Shown: piece after piece, positions 12,647 to 24,500 of the stretch
Position numbering within the stretch: the first letter of the stretch is position 1
Layout: the number at the start of each line of letters is the position of its first letter
NCBI GenBank assembly: GCA_021018995.1
Contig: CM037590.1
Location: 43,898,287 to 43,962,286, forward strand
Length of the DNA stretch: 64,000 nt
Direction of reading: 5' to 3'
Source of the DNA: Chloranthus sessilifolius
Lineage: Eukaryota; Streptophyta; Magnoliopsida; Chloranthales; Chloranthaceae
Translations under genes and position numbers: made by a program
The notes under the pieces: generated by a model
What the model was told of the DNA's origin: nothing
Databases searched by the model: none
The model's input: the letters and a program-made list of their open reading frames with translations, nothing else

Positions 12647-13005
12647 ATGTGCAAGCCTTGGCACTCGGGTCAATCTCCTAGTCCCAGTTACTTATGAGCA
12701 TAAAATCAGTGAAGGTACAGTTGAACTTTCACTAATTTAGTCAACACATCGATCGATCCAAAATGGCTAGTGGTGGGCTGTTAGTTACCCTGAACTTCTG
12801 ATCCACAGCCTACAAACAGAAATAGTTTTATGGAATGAGGAATAGTTTAATCTACAATTTGATCTTAATTTTTAGGCTCAAAATTGCCATCAGTGCTAAA
12901 ACCCTAGCCCATGATAAACCCGCTGAATTGCTCATTAGGCCTGCCGGCCCATTTGCACCTCAACTTTACAGTGAGTTGGTGTTAGGTACCCAACTCGCAT
13001 ACAAT
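12647..13005. repeat. Dispersed repeat A, copy 3
   Basis: Shows GGCACTCGGG, AAATCAGTGAAG, CTTTCACTAATTTAG and a terminal GGTACCCAACTC, as in the two copies inside UPS introns. Its middle is longer, so it may carry an insertion. Confidence 0.4.
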
Positions 13006-13693
13006 TGCTCTTGGAATTTGGGTCACTTTTAGACACGTTACATGTAGAACCAACTTGTGTTTAATGACGCTCTTGAGATCAACCACGTGTTTCATGTGAA
13101 TTGACGCTCACGATCTCAAGATCTATGCTGCAAAAGAATGAAAAGGCAATCTTCATTGTTTACACCATTTTTCTCATTTTCGGTGAGTAAATGAATGGCT
13201 TCTTTTTTGTCACCACAGATATTCTCTCATACACATTCTCTATTCTTCCAATAGCGGGAGTTTGTTTTGTGTTGCCTGATGTTTTACAACCGGAAAACAA
13301 AAATTTTACTTCACTGCAAGTTTCCCTCGCCTGGGAGAGGGACTTTGCCACTCCTTGCACACAGAAACTAAGGCTACATTCTGCATACCTCTTTGGCAGC
13401 TCCCTGCCAAACCCCCTTCTCCTTGCTAACTCTCTGTAGCAGGATTTACCTGATCTAACTACTCCCACTCAAAACAAGTAAAATCTGCTCTAGCAAGGAG
13501 GAGAAAGGGGACTGCTAAAGCAAGTTGCACGAATTTAAAAAAGAAAAAGGGAACCTGCTAAAGCAGACCCTAAGCCCCTACCTGCACAAGGAAAAATAAG
13601 CCCTTGCACACAACATAAAAAGTTCTCACGTCTGTAAGCTGCCATTTGGATCTGATGCTGCCCAAAAGTTTGGATCAATTAAATGACTTAAAA

Positions 13694-13870
13694 ATTAACC
13701 CGGAGGGGTAGCTCAGTTGGTCAGGCCTTGGGTTTGCTGCCCAATGGTCACCAGTTCGAGTCCCCCAAAGACCACTGGAGTATTACCCGGTCGTTAGCTC
13801 CAGAGGCCCGTGGGATTAGTCGAGGTGGGAGCAAGCTGGCCCGGACACCCACGGACATCCAAAAAAAAAA
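13694..13870 (+). mobile_element. Au-like tRNA-derived SINE with target duplication
   Basis: The head reads GGGGTAGCTCAGTTGG (A box) and CCAGTTCGAGTCCC (B box), as in a tRNA gene. The body ends GGGATTAGTCGAGGTG..GCAAGCTGGCCCGGACACC, the 3' consensus I know from plant Au SINEs, followed by an A-tail. GACTTAAAA flanks it at 13685-13693 and 13871-13879, proving retroposition. The unaltered duplication and good promoter boxes suggest a fairly young insertion. Confidence 0.88.
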
Positions 13871-14944
13871 GACTTAAAAGCACCATGTGATCAAGGCACC
13901 TTTTCAACTTCAAACTTTCACCCAAGCCCAGTTTGCTGCTCCCTTATGATAGAACACCAACGTCAAACTCATACGAGCCACGTAGACCCACCAGCCGGCT
14001 TCACCTAAGTGTAGTTTCAGTTAATCTACAAGGCAAAAATGTTTATTTTTCCCTCCAACCTTGGCAATTATCAATGGCTCAAGATGTTACATGCAACTCA
14101 TCTCCATGGGGAAGTTAAAAGTTGCAGATATTACATTTTCTGAAGTTACAATAAAATCTTAAACACATGCATTCTTACAGATACAAAAGAATAAAAGAAT
14201 TTTATTAATGAATTAGAAATGCAACTGAATGGAGCATGCATTAAATAACAGGACCTGAAGCCAGATTAGCTCTCACCACATCAGATTCAACAGGAAGACT
14301 CTTGAATCGACATAAAAAACTGTGAAACAAGCAATGTGACCAGCTATGCAGACATACTATTATCACCATTTCATGAATGGGTCATATCAAAAAAAATTTA
14401 ACATAAAAAGTTGCATGAATGAATAAATGTGGAGACAGGCTACGCCGGTATATCATAATATAAACATCCCACCCGCATCACCTGCTGGGAGATCAACAAC
14501 ACAGCAGGGTTTGTATGCTGGGCACCCACATTTGAATCAGATGGTGATGATAGATCCACACATATAATGATATAATGCATAAATGAAGTACGTATTTCAT
14601 GATTAATCACAACTTGGCACCTGAAATCACATCAATTGTGTTTGCCAACCATTCAACCAGCAAACAATGCCCTTGAAAGCAATGGCTGGTGTTGTATATG
14701 GTCTCCAATCTGAAATTATCAGAACATAAAATTAGAACAAATAATGATAACAACGATGATAATAAAACAAATATCTGCCATGGGAACCTGGAAGATGTGG
14801 GGAAATTAAAAAACTATCTAATAATATGAGATGAAATTGAGGATATAAAGCAGCTTCTCTAACCTTAATGTCAAATCTCGGGCCGTATAACTGGAAGGCA
14901 GAGTCAATTTGTAACTCCTTTCAGTACACCAGCGTTTTTAGAAA

Positions 14945-15031
14945 CTACGATCCGACAAGACCTTTGTAGCGTGCATAAGAAATGATCAATACAAAGACAG
15001 CAGCACACAATAGGCCTGTGAGGACAACCAC
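14945..15031 (-). CDS. MRS2: MRS2 coding exon 11, C-terminus (residues 381-408)
   Basis: Acceptor GAACAG; second membrane segment [18 protein letters not shown] and tail [10 protein letters not shown], then TAG at 14945-14947. A possible AATAAA lies at 14201-14206 on the minus strand; others may be closer. Confidence 0.94.
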   Translation of the reverse strand: MVVLTGLLCAAVFVLIISYARYKGLVGS

Positions 15032-15322
15032 CTGTTCAATAACAAAAAGGAGCGCATTGACTAGGTGACTAGGTGTTTGGAGAGTAAATTTCTGGTTGAA
15101 TTTTGTCCACAGAAAACATAAACCCACCCATTTAAATATGTATCCGTGGTCCTCATTCCATGAATATGGGATGTTCATGCCAAATATTCCAGCAACCAAA
15201 GAATAGATGGAGAGGCAAACGGTGCCAGAACTAAGGAAGAGCTCTAGCTGCCACAAATTAAAAATGATGACTAAGGAAGAGCTCTAGCTGCCACAAAATA
15301 AAAATAATGAACACACACAATT

Positions 15323-15357
<35 letters not shown>

Positions 15358-17593
15358 GGGAGAGCCTACCTGAATCAGTTGATTTCGATGGTTATCAAGC
15401 TGCGGTTAAAAGAATATGAGAGACATTAACATTTATAAAAGAAAAGCTGGCCCTGTTTGGCAACCCTTTTCCAAGAGGGATAATGGCTCCTGGAGGACAT
15501 TTAAACACCAAAATGGTGTTTAAATGATCTCACACAACTAAAATTAGGCTTTTTATCTCATACAATTCAAGTGTGATTTATCATTATGCCATGTGGGCAC
15601 ATCTGTGATCAATCTAAATTGTCTAAGTGGCAATCTATCATTGGAACATGAATCAGCCCAAAGAAACATGCCTATAAGTGGATATGAACCATCCGATTGA
15701 TGAACTTTAATATCAACAATTAAAACTAAAAACAGTGGTTGATATCATAGTCCACAGATTTGATGGTTTAAATCTCCCTAAAACACCATTTTTGGGCCTG
15801 CTGCAGTTCAATCTATGATCTATCAATTTAACAGTTCGAATCACCCACATCTTAAATCATTGATGGTGCAAGATCATTTAAACACCATTTTGGTATTTAA
15901 ATGACGATTAGGAAAGTTGGGTCCTTTCCGAAAAGCACTTTTTAGAGGAAAAATGTTGGGTGAAAAGCACTTCTCTCCCAAGAACCTGGTCTCTTCTAGC
16001 TGAAAACGGTGTTGTCTTGAGAAGCTGCCTCATGCTGCTTCTGACACCACCATTTTCAGTATGTGAGAGACCTTTTTGAGAAGCAGCATGTGAAAAGTGC
16101 TTTTCAGAAAAGGGTTGCTAAACAGGACACTAGATTTTATCCAAATAACCGCGTACAAGCCAATGATGACACAGGGAATTTTTCGTGTAGAAGCAGCAAC
16201 CTGAATATTAATGTAATCCTCTGTGTCGTCTATATATTCGCGCAACTGGAAAGATATTTTAGGGCATTGTCAATAGACCAGATTAAGTAGCTAACAAAAG
16301 ATATTAAACATAAATTGAACATAAATACCCTCATATTTCTCAGAAAAATGGAGAAAACTATTTTGATTCTCAACTAATCACATCCAATTCAAGAATAATT
16401 AATGAAAATCATATCAATCTGTCATTGGCAGAAGGCAAACCAATAGAAATGAGTTGCCAGGACCCATAGACCTTAGAAATTTATACATAGTTCTCATTTA
16501 ATGTATTCCTAAATCCTAACAGCTATTATTCGGTTGGTAATTACGGTTCCCTGATTTGTTCTAGCATCAGTCCCCACCTACCAACTCCCTCCTATTTGCA
16601 GGCTTGTATGGATGAAATTATGATTTACAACTCTACACAGGCGCACACAAACAAAGGAGAATCGCACAAAAAAAGACTTAGGTTTCATGAAAATGACATC
16701 AGAAAAGAACCATGAAATACAATTCCATTGCATCCATGAAGTCATTATACCTCCCAGGGGAACGTGCACACCCCAAGTTAGTACATGCCGGGTTAGCATG
16801 GGATCTAAATCCCTAGGGTGGCCTCAAAGGGGGGGATTTGAGGCCACCCTAGGGATTTAGATGCCGGGCACCTGGCCAGCTCGCCAAACCCCTTGAGATT
16901 TCGTTGCTTTTCTTTTACTTGCATTTTTTAAGTTTTAAAAGGCCTGACTCTCGTAAGTCAAAAACAAATGCAGGTAATATGCACAGCACTTTTACGCCCA
17001 CCCTTTATGACGAACTGGACAATGAAAAGGTAGACTTTACCTGTAATAGTACAAATTGCATGTAATATTTCCATATTACTATGAACTGAACGTGCCCTAC
17101 CACTATGATGAGTTTTTGTAAGCAGCAAGATACTATAGACCCGAGTATACGAAATTTTGTACATGATTTTAATACCATCAACCAACCCTATAATTGGTTG
17201 GCTACTAGAGTAAAGTTGTACTCAAGTTGGATTAAATGGATGGCTATAGTTGAACTCCAGTCAACCATTCAAAGGATCAATTGATGGTATGATATTTGTG
17301 TACAATGAATATAGCACACTGAATTATACAATGTCTTGGCTCATGTCTTTTTTCCAGGATAATATATCCAGTAATTGTGGAAATAAAAAAAAAACAAGGC
17401 TTCTAAAAGAAAAGAAACCAAGATATGCTAGGTAGGAAACCGTCTTCTTTTATTTAACATTATTAAGTATTAATATATCCCAACTAGATATACATGATTT
17501 CTACCAAAATGACTAGTAACTTATAGAAGGCCTAACTTCACATGCAATTACAGGTATAACTTTAAAATGAGGGTAAAAAATCTGTGGTCACGA

Positions 17594-17629
<36 letters not shown>

Positions 17630-18543
17630 GAGCCGGTTCCGTTCTCCAAGGTCCACATGGAGCTCCACGTAGCACCCAAAGCACTATTTGGGTGCCACAA
17701 GGAGCAAGGGTGTGTTGTTTAGATCACTTTCAAAAAAAAAAAATAGCATAAGTCAAACTTTGACTAGTTTCAATGGTCCAAATTTCATTGCTAAAAAACA
17801 CATGGTGGAGATGAGTTTAGAAAAAAAAAATTCAAAGATGATCTAAGAAATTCACCTGTGCTCCACGTGGCATCCAAACAGTGTTTCGGGTGCCACATGG
17901 GACCTTGGAGGATAGTCTCCATGGTTCAAATTTCCGGACAACACTGATATGTATCGGTTTCGGAAGGCACCGGGTCGATATATTGCAATATATCGACTCA
18001 TTAATGTATCGATCAAATTATCGACCAGACATTGAAATTATCGTTCGAACGATAATTTCAAATTACCATTTGACAATTACAAATTTTATTTTAAAAAAGA
18101 AATGACAAAGTCTTGATTGTCCAATACATTGAATGATGGATCACATGATACGAATGATACATATTGGTTTGGGGGGAGACCGATATGTACTAGGTTTCTA
18201 AGATTTTCACCCATGACAGTCACCGTCCTCCATGGGAGGAAAGAAGCCTCTTCATATATATATATATATGGGAAAAGGGGTGGTACTCACAGGGGTAGCG
18301 CTCGAGTGCTACCCACGTGAGCTAAATCACATGCCACATGGCATGTGATCTCCAAAACAAAACCCATTTAGAAGTGTTCAACCACATGGCACGTGATTTA
18401 AAAAAAGTCATTTTTAGGACCTTTTTTCCCTTCAAATCGTAACTCTAATATAGCAAGACAACTCCCCAACTTTGGTGCATTTAATTTTTAACCTTTGACC
18501 ACATTTTCAACGGTGGACAAGCACCTTTATATATATATATATA

Positions 18544-18587
<44 letters not shown>

Positions 18588-21500
18588 GTACCTGATCGAG
18601 CTTGGGAAAGTTGTTGTGGCAACCAATCTTCGAGTTGGGTGCCACATGACACCCAACTAGCTCATGTAGCGCTCGGGCGCTACCCCTGAGGGTATATATA
18701 TATATATAAAGCGGTAAGGTGCTCCAGCAGTCCAAGTGGAGCTCCACATGACACCTAAAACCTTGTTTTGGTGCCACGTGGAGCAAGGTTATTTTGTTTA
18801 GATCATCTTTAGAAAAAAATTTCAAAAACTCATCCCCATCAAAAATATAAACCATTGAAATCAGCCAATTGTTTGACTTTTACCTTAAAGAACTTTCAAT
18901 TTTTTCTAAAAGTTTATCTGAACAAGCATATGAGCTCCACGTGGCACCAAAACATTTGGGTGCCACATGAAGCTCCACGTGGACTGTTGGGGCACACTCA
19001 CCGCGTTGGGCACGTATTATACGTGTATTTTTCAAAAACAGTCATATTTTTTCACAATTATTGGGGTTTATATGCCACACAGTAACATAATAATCTCTAA
19101 ATAACATATACCATATATTGGGCTTTCGAAGACAAGCGATTTCAAGATAATGAGACCATGCCATTTCTTTAGTTAATCCCATAATAAAAAATAAAAGAAT
19201 ATGTTGAAGTCATTCTAAAAAAGTTAGAAATACAATACAAAGTTTTAAATCTCCGGGTCTTATTGATGTAATCGGTAGAAGGCTCTCGTGATCCACTGAT
19301 CTTTACAGGTACACATTCCCAATGCCCTTCATTGAATCAAAACTAGATGGAAGAAACTAAGGCCCCTCTTCTATCCACCTCGAGATTCATGCACGTAGAG
19401 AGGCTCCAATTGGGGTTGGAATAGGACCATAAGGGAGTATGAATATGTACAACTTACCCTAGGGCTCAAGCATGCCACATATCATCTCTCACCCGTCATT
19501 AACTACGTAAATAATTAACTAAAAATATCATTTTTCAACCCTTTATTTTCATTTAAATCTCTCCATCAATCATTATCTTGTAAGCACCATAGAATATACT
19601 ACTATTACAATGTATAGAAATTGTCAACCTTGCTCTATGGAATCAAAATTTAATCTCTAAAAAGTATCTTGTAGATGACCAGGCTAGGATGTTGATCGTC
19701 AGATTAATTCGATGAGTGATACATATTTAAATAATCATATGGACCCCTTAGTTATCTTCAGGATTAATGTACCCACTACCACTATTCTTAAAGTCGTTGG
19801 GCGGGTTCGGGCGGTCGGGTGGATGTTCGAGCGGAAGTCGCCACGCCCCAACATCCAAGCGGCTCCAAAGCATGTATTAAATTATATACATTTATATTGA
19901 ATTAAAGTATGTACACCACTATATATATATAGTGGTGTACATACTTTAATTCAATATAAATGTATATAATTTAATGTGTATTCAATTTTTGAATCTATAA
20001 AAAAAAAAATATCAGAGTATCAGAATAAGAGTGTCGGGGAGATATCTGGTATTTGCCTCTCTGGTCTCACCGAAGCTATGGCACAAGAGTGCCTGAGAGA
20101 GAGAAATAAAAGATAAGAAAAAAAATGTCTCTTAAAAAGTTGACGCCTCACCCAAACTTTATAACACCCAAGAGGGCGCCCCAAGCCCGGTCCGCTAAAG
20201 TCGGCGTCTAAGGCTATATTGGGACACCTGGGGGCCCGGACCATTGCCCACCGCACTGAGATATTAGTTGGCACAACAACATCAATCATTAGTAAATCAA
20301 AGCACAACACCTCATCCTAAGATGCTCCTTTGAAAATCTCAGGTCAAAAGATCAATGAAATAAAGCTAAGTGCTCTTGCTTACCTGGTTTCTCATTAAAC
20401 TAAACAAGTCTATGCCATCTGGAGACAGTGCAACTCCGTAGGATAGCTATGAGAATGGATGTGTTGTCCTGACTCATCCCCAAGCTATGAACATTTCAGT
20501 TCTACATAGAATTGATAATTACGTCTATCAGAAGAATACGATTTAAATTTTGTTATCAAAGAAACCAAATAAACCTCGTAAGTCCTAATTGCCTACTAAT
20601 GTTCTCTGAGGCCACACTCATTCTAAAGAGACCCAAATCAACTCATGAAGTGAAATGTAGTCAAAAGTATGCACACAATCAATATCATATCAAGGAGAGA
20701 AATCATGAAGATCAGGTTAATGAAAGTCAATCAATGCAATGATTTTTTTTAGGGCAGAAACTCCAACTGTAAAGACTCGATTCAATACCAGGTCAGATAT
20801 TAATTTTAAGTTATTTGTACAATTATAATTTGCATATATTGGGGTTTAGTGAAATTATTAATTAGATAGGTTAAATTTGGTATTGAGACTATTGTTAGGG
20901 ATATGGTAATTTAATTGATAAAAAGGGTCTTTGAGACATAGAAGTGGTTGTGATGGGTATAAGAGTAATTTAATAAATCAGATGGCACATTAGGCAATTG
21001 TATGAATAATAGGGTTATACTAATAATTCAATATTAGGGTCTTTTAGGTAATTCAACAATACCAAGGGCTTATTAGGCATTTAAGTAAAAGTTCATTTAA
21101 ATTAGTATTTTATTATGTTAAAAAGTTAAAAGAGCTTGCTAGAATGGGAGAGATGATACGAGAGTTTGGGAAGAGGGTTTGCGAGAAGGATATATGGGGT
21201 GAGATTGAGGTCCTCGTGTGGGGGTTTGTTGAAAAAAAAAATGACAAAAGCAGAGACAGAGCTAGAGAGTTAGGGATAGAGAGAGAGCCCGAGAGAGAGG
21301 TAGTGAGAGAGAAAGAGACCTAGAGAAAGAGTTGGTGAGGAAGAAGAGGACTTGAGAAAGAAGAACCCTAAATTTGGAATTATGAGGCAAGTACCCTAAT
21401 CTAATATATTTTTGATTGACGCAGAACGGTACCCTAAACTACGTGAATGAGATGATTGATTTGCCAAAATTAAATTGAATTAAATTAAACAATAAACCTT

Positions 21501-24500
21501 GCAAAATATAACGAATACCTCAGGCTTTCGTAGTATTCCATGGGAGAATCACGCATAATTCAGGCAGGGTTCAGTCTGGGCGTTAGATCCGTTAAGTTGC
21601 ATCGTGGATCGTTCCTTGAGATAGGACTCTAGAATTCCAGATTAGGGCGCTCACAATGCAATGATGGAATCCCTGGTTTTTGGTTATTTTAATACGGCTG
21701 TACTTAACAGTCTGATGAGGCTACGGTTGTTGAATCAAGTCGATTCAATGGTTTAGGGAAAACTAAGGTTTAAAATCTCAAAAGATGATGGTCGATTTAG
21801 GGTTGTAAAATCACGCAAGCAAAGACAATAAGATAGATAGGTAGATAGATAGATTTGCAGGCCTCATAGCCTTGGCTTCACACCAAACCCTTCTCGGGAA
21901 GAAGAATCACTCTCCGTATAGGCTCATCTCAAGCACACAAGCAAAAGCTCTTTTCATTAATCATCAACTAACTACATTGTTCACTTAAGGACCTTATATA
22001 GAAATCCTTTCAATAAAAGAAAACCCTAAAACAAATAATAAATAAAAGGCAAATAAACCCCTAAGACAAAATTCGAAACTAAACTTTTAAAACAACTAAA
22101 ACAACCCGACACGATTTCAATCGAACGAAATTGAAAACCGTTCAATCGAAATTGAATTTCGTTCGATCGCAATTTCGATTGATCGAAACTGAAAATCATT
22201 CGATCGGAATTCAATTTCGATCAATCGAAATTGAAAATCGTTCGATCGAAATTCTCATATACTTAAAATATCTCCGTTGACATTTCGATCAATCGATTTT
22301 TTTCTGTGCTCCTTCAATTTTCATAATTTCATCTTTCGCCTATTTCTGAGTTCCATTCCGCTTCTTCCGACGTCGGTACGCACGAAACGGTCCATATCAA
22401 ATGTCTACGATGTCGGCGTCCCCGTCAATTCTCCCGGGCCGAAAAGGCTTCATCACCGATGAAACTGCGTCGTGATAGCGCTCGAATATATCGGGGTCCA
22501 AACATCGCACTTCGTCTTCAGCTAACCATGAATTCTCGGAGTCCGACTTTCCCAACCACTTAATCAAGTACTTTTGAATTCCGCCCCCATGGGTGGATAT
22601 CACCAAATCATCTAATATCCCTTCGATCTCATCTCTGCATTGCTTGCCTGGGGAAGGGAAGGGTAGGGGCTGTAGGGTGGGGCTGGTATTCGGGCTCGGG
22701 GCTGCTTGGAAGGGGTTGTGAGGGGGTGGGGCTGGAGCTAAAGAAGGAACCAAGTTCTCCACATTGAATGTAGAGCTGACCCCTATATCCGGTGGAAGCT
22801 CGAGAACATATGTATTAGGTCCGCTCCTTGCAACAATTCTAAAAGGCCCAGCGCCACAGGCTTGAAGTTTCTTTGCGGCTCCCAATGGGAACCGCTCAGG
22901 CCTAACCCAAACCATAACGTAATCTCCAACCTGAAATTCTTTGAAGCGCCTATGCGCATCCGCAGATATTTTATACTGCTCATTGCTTGCATTAATTCTT
23001 TTTCTAATTTCGGCATGCAATTCATGTATATGTTGTGCAAATGAATCGGCTGACTCGGAGACTCAATGGGATGCAAACATGGGAATTAGATCAATGGGTG
23101 TTCTAGGCCTATCACCAAGGACGACTTCAAAAGGACTCATACCTAGGGATCTATTGATTGAATTATTGTATGCAAACTCGGCTAAAGGCAAAATAGAATC
23201 TCAAGTCCTAGGGTGATCGCCAACAAGACAGCGGAGAAGATTACCTAAGCTCCTATTGGTGGACTCCGTTTGGCCATCTGTTTGAGGATGATAGGCCAAA
23301 GAAAATTGGAGCATGGTACCCATCATGTGCCATAAGGTCTTCCAGAAATAACTGGTAAATTTCACATCGCGATCCGACACAATCGTCTGGAGTAAACCAT
23401 GTAGACGCACAACCTCCCCAAAAAATAATTTGGCTATGTGAGCCACATCAAAGGTTTTAAAACAGGGTATGAAGTGGGCCATCTTGGAAAAGCAGTTCAC
23501 TACCACAAAAATGGAATCGTGCTTCCGTTGAGTCTTTGAAAGTCCAAGCACGAAATCCATAAAGACGTCTTGCCACGAGGTGTGCGGCACGGGTAAAGGG
23601 GTGTACAAGCCGGTATTTTGTTTGATATGCTTTGTAACTTGGCATGTACGATATTGTTTCACGACCCTAGAGACATCCCTCACAAGGCTAGGCCAATAGA
23701 ACCTATCCTCAACAAGCGAACTGGTTCTATCGCGCCCAAAATGTCCGGCAATCCCTCCAGCATGTAACTCCCAGATGAGGAAATCACGCAATGAAGTACG
23801 AAGGATGCACAAACGATTGCCTTTGAACAAATACGCATCCAACAGGGTATATTCGAAGTTAATGTTGTTCGGATTCTCAAGGAAAGCAGTGTATTCTACC
23901 CCGAAATCTGGGCAATCAAGATAATCTTGTTTCAACTGCTCAAATCCGACTACCTCGGTGCTTATAGACTGCAAAGTCGCCACTCGACGACTAAGCGCAT
24001 CAGCAGCCTTGTTTTTTGCACCAGCTTTATGCTTCAAAACAAATGTGAACCCTTGGAGGTACTCGACCCACTTCGCGTGCCTCGAGTTCAACTTTTCTGG
24101 GAAGCAAGGAAACGTAAAGCCTCGTGGTCAGAAAACAACACAAATTCCTGCAGTCTCAGGTAATGTTTCCAATACCACAGAGATCGGACGACCGCATAAA
24201 ACTCATTGTCATATGTGGAGTATTTCTGCTTTACCTCATTGAGTTTCTCACTAAAATAGGCCACAGGGTGACCTTCTTGGCTTAGCACTCCGCCTATGCC
24301 TACACCCGACGCGTCACAGGCTACTTCGAAGACTTTAGAAAAGTCCGGTAGGCGCATGACGGGTGCAGTAACCATTTTCTCTTTTATCTCAGCAAAGGCC
24401 CTCGTCGCGACTTTGCTCCACAGGAACTCCCCTTTTTTCATGCAATCGGTAATGGGAGCCATAATGGTGCTAAAATTCCGGATGAAGCGACGATAAAACG

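Larger units (their letters stand above)
10440..13684. other. Convergent intergenic region, left part
   Basis: No gene. A SINE-like remnant with a B-box word (GGTTCAACCCC) and A-tail sits at about 10545-10640. A reverse fragment of the second SINE family lies at about 11105-11160, an (AT)n tract at 11308-11355, and CC/GG-rich GACC repeats at 11160-11510 and 12310-12560. Repeat A copy 3 lies at about 12647-13005. Open frames here are short and unlike known proteins. Confidence 0.5.

Noticed and set aside
13702..13775. Stand-alone tRNA gene
   Set aside because: A and B boxes are present, but no cloverleaf with an acceptor stem follows; the body, A-tail and target duplication mark a SINE.
14945..15256. 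Single-exon 103-codon gene
   Set aside because: It is MRS2 exons 10 and 11 read through an in-frame intron; the family sequence lacks the middle 32 residues.
18481..18855. 124-codon minus-strand frame
   Set aside because: Val-Cys and Tyr-Ile runs come from (AC)n and (TA)n tracts; the rest is TIR element.
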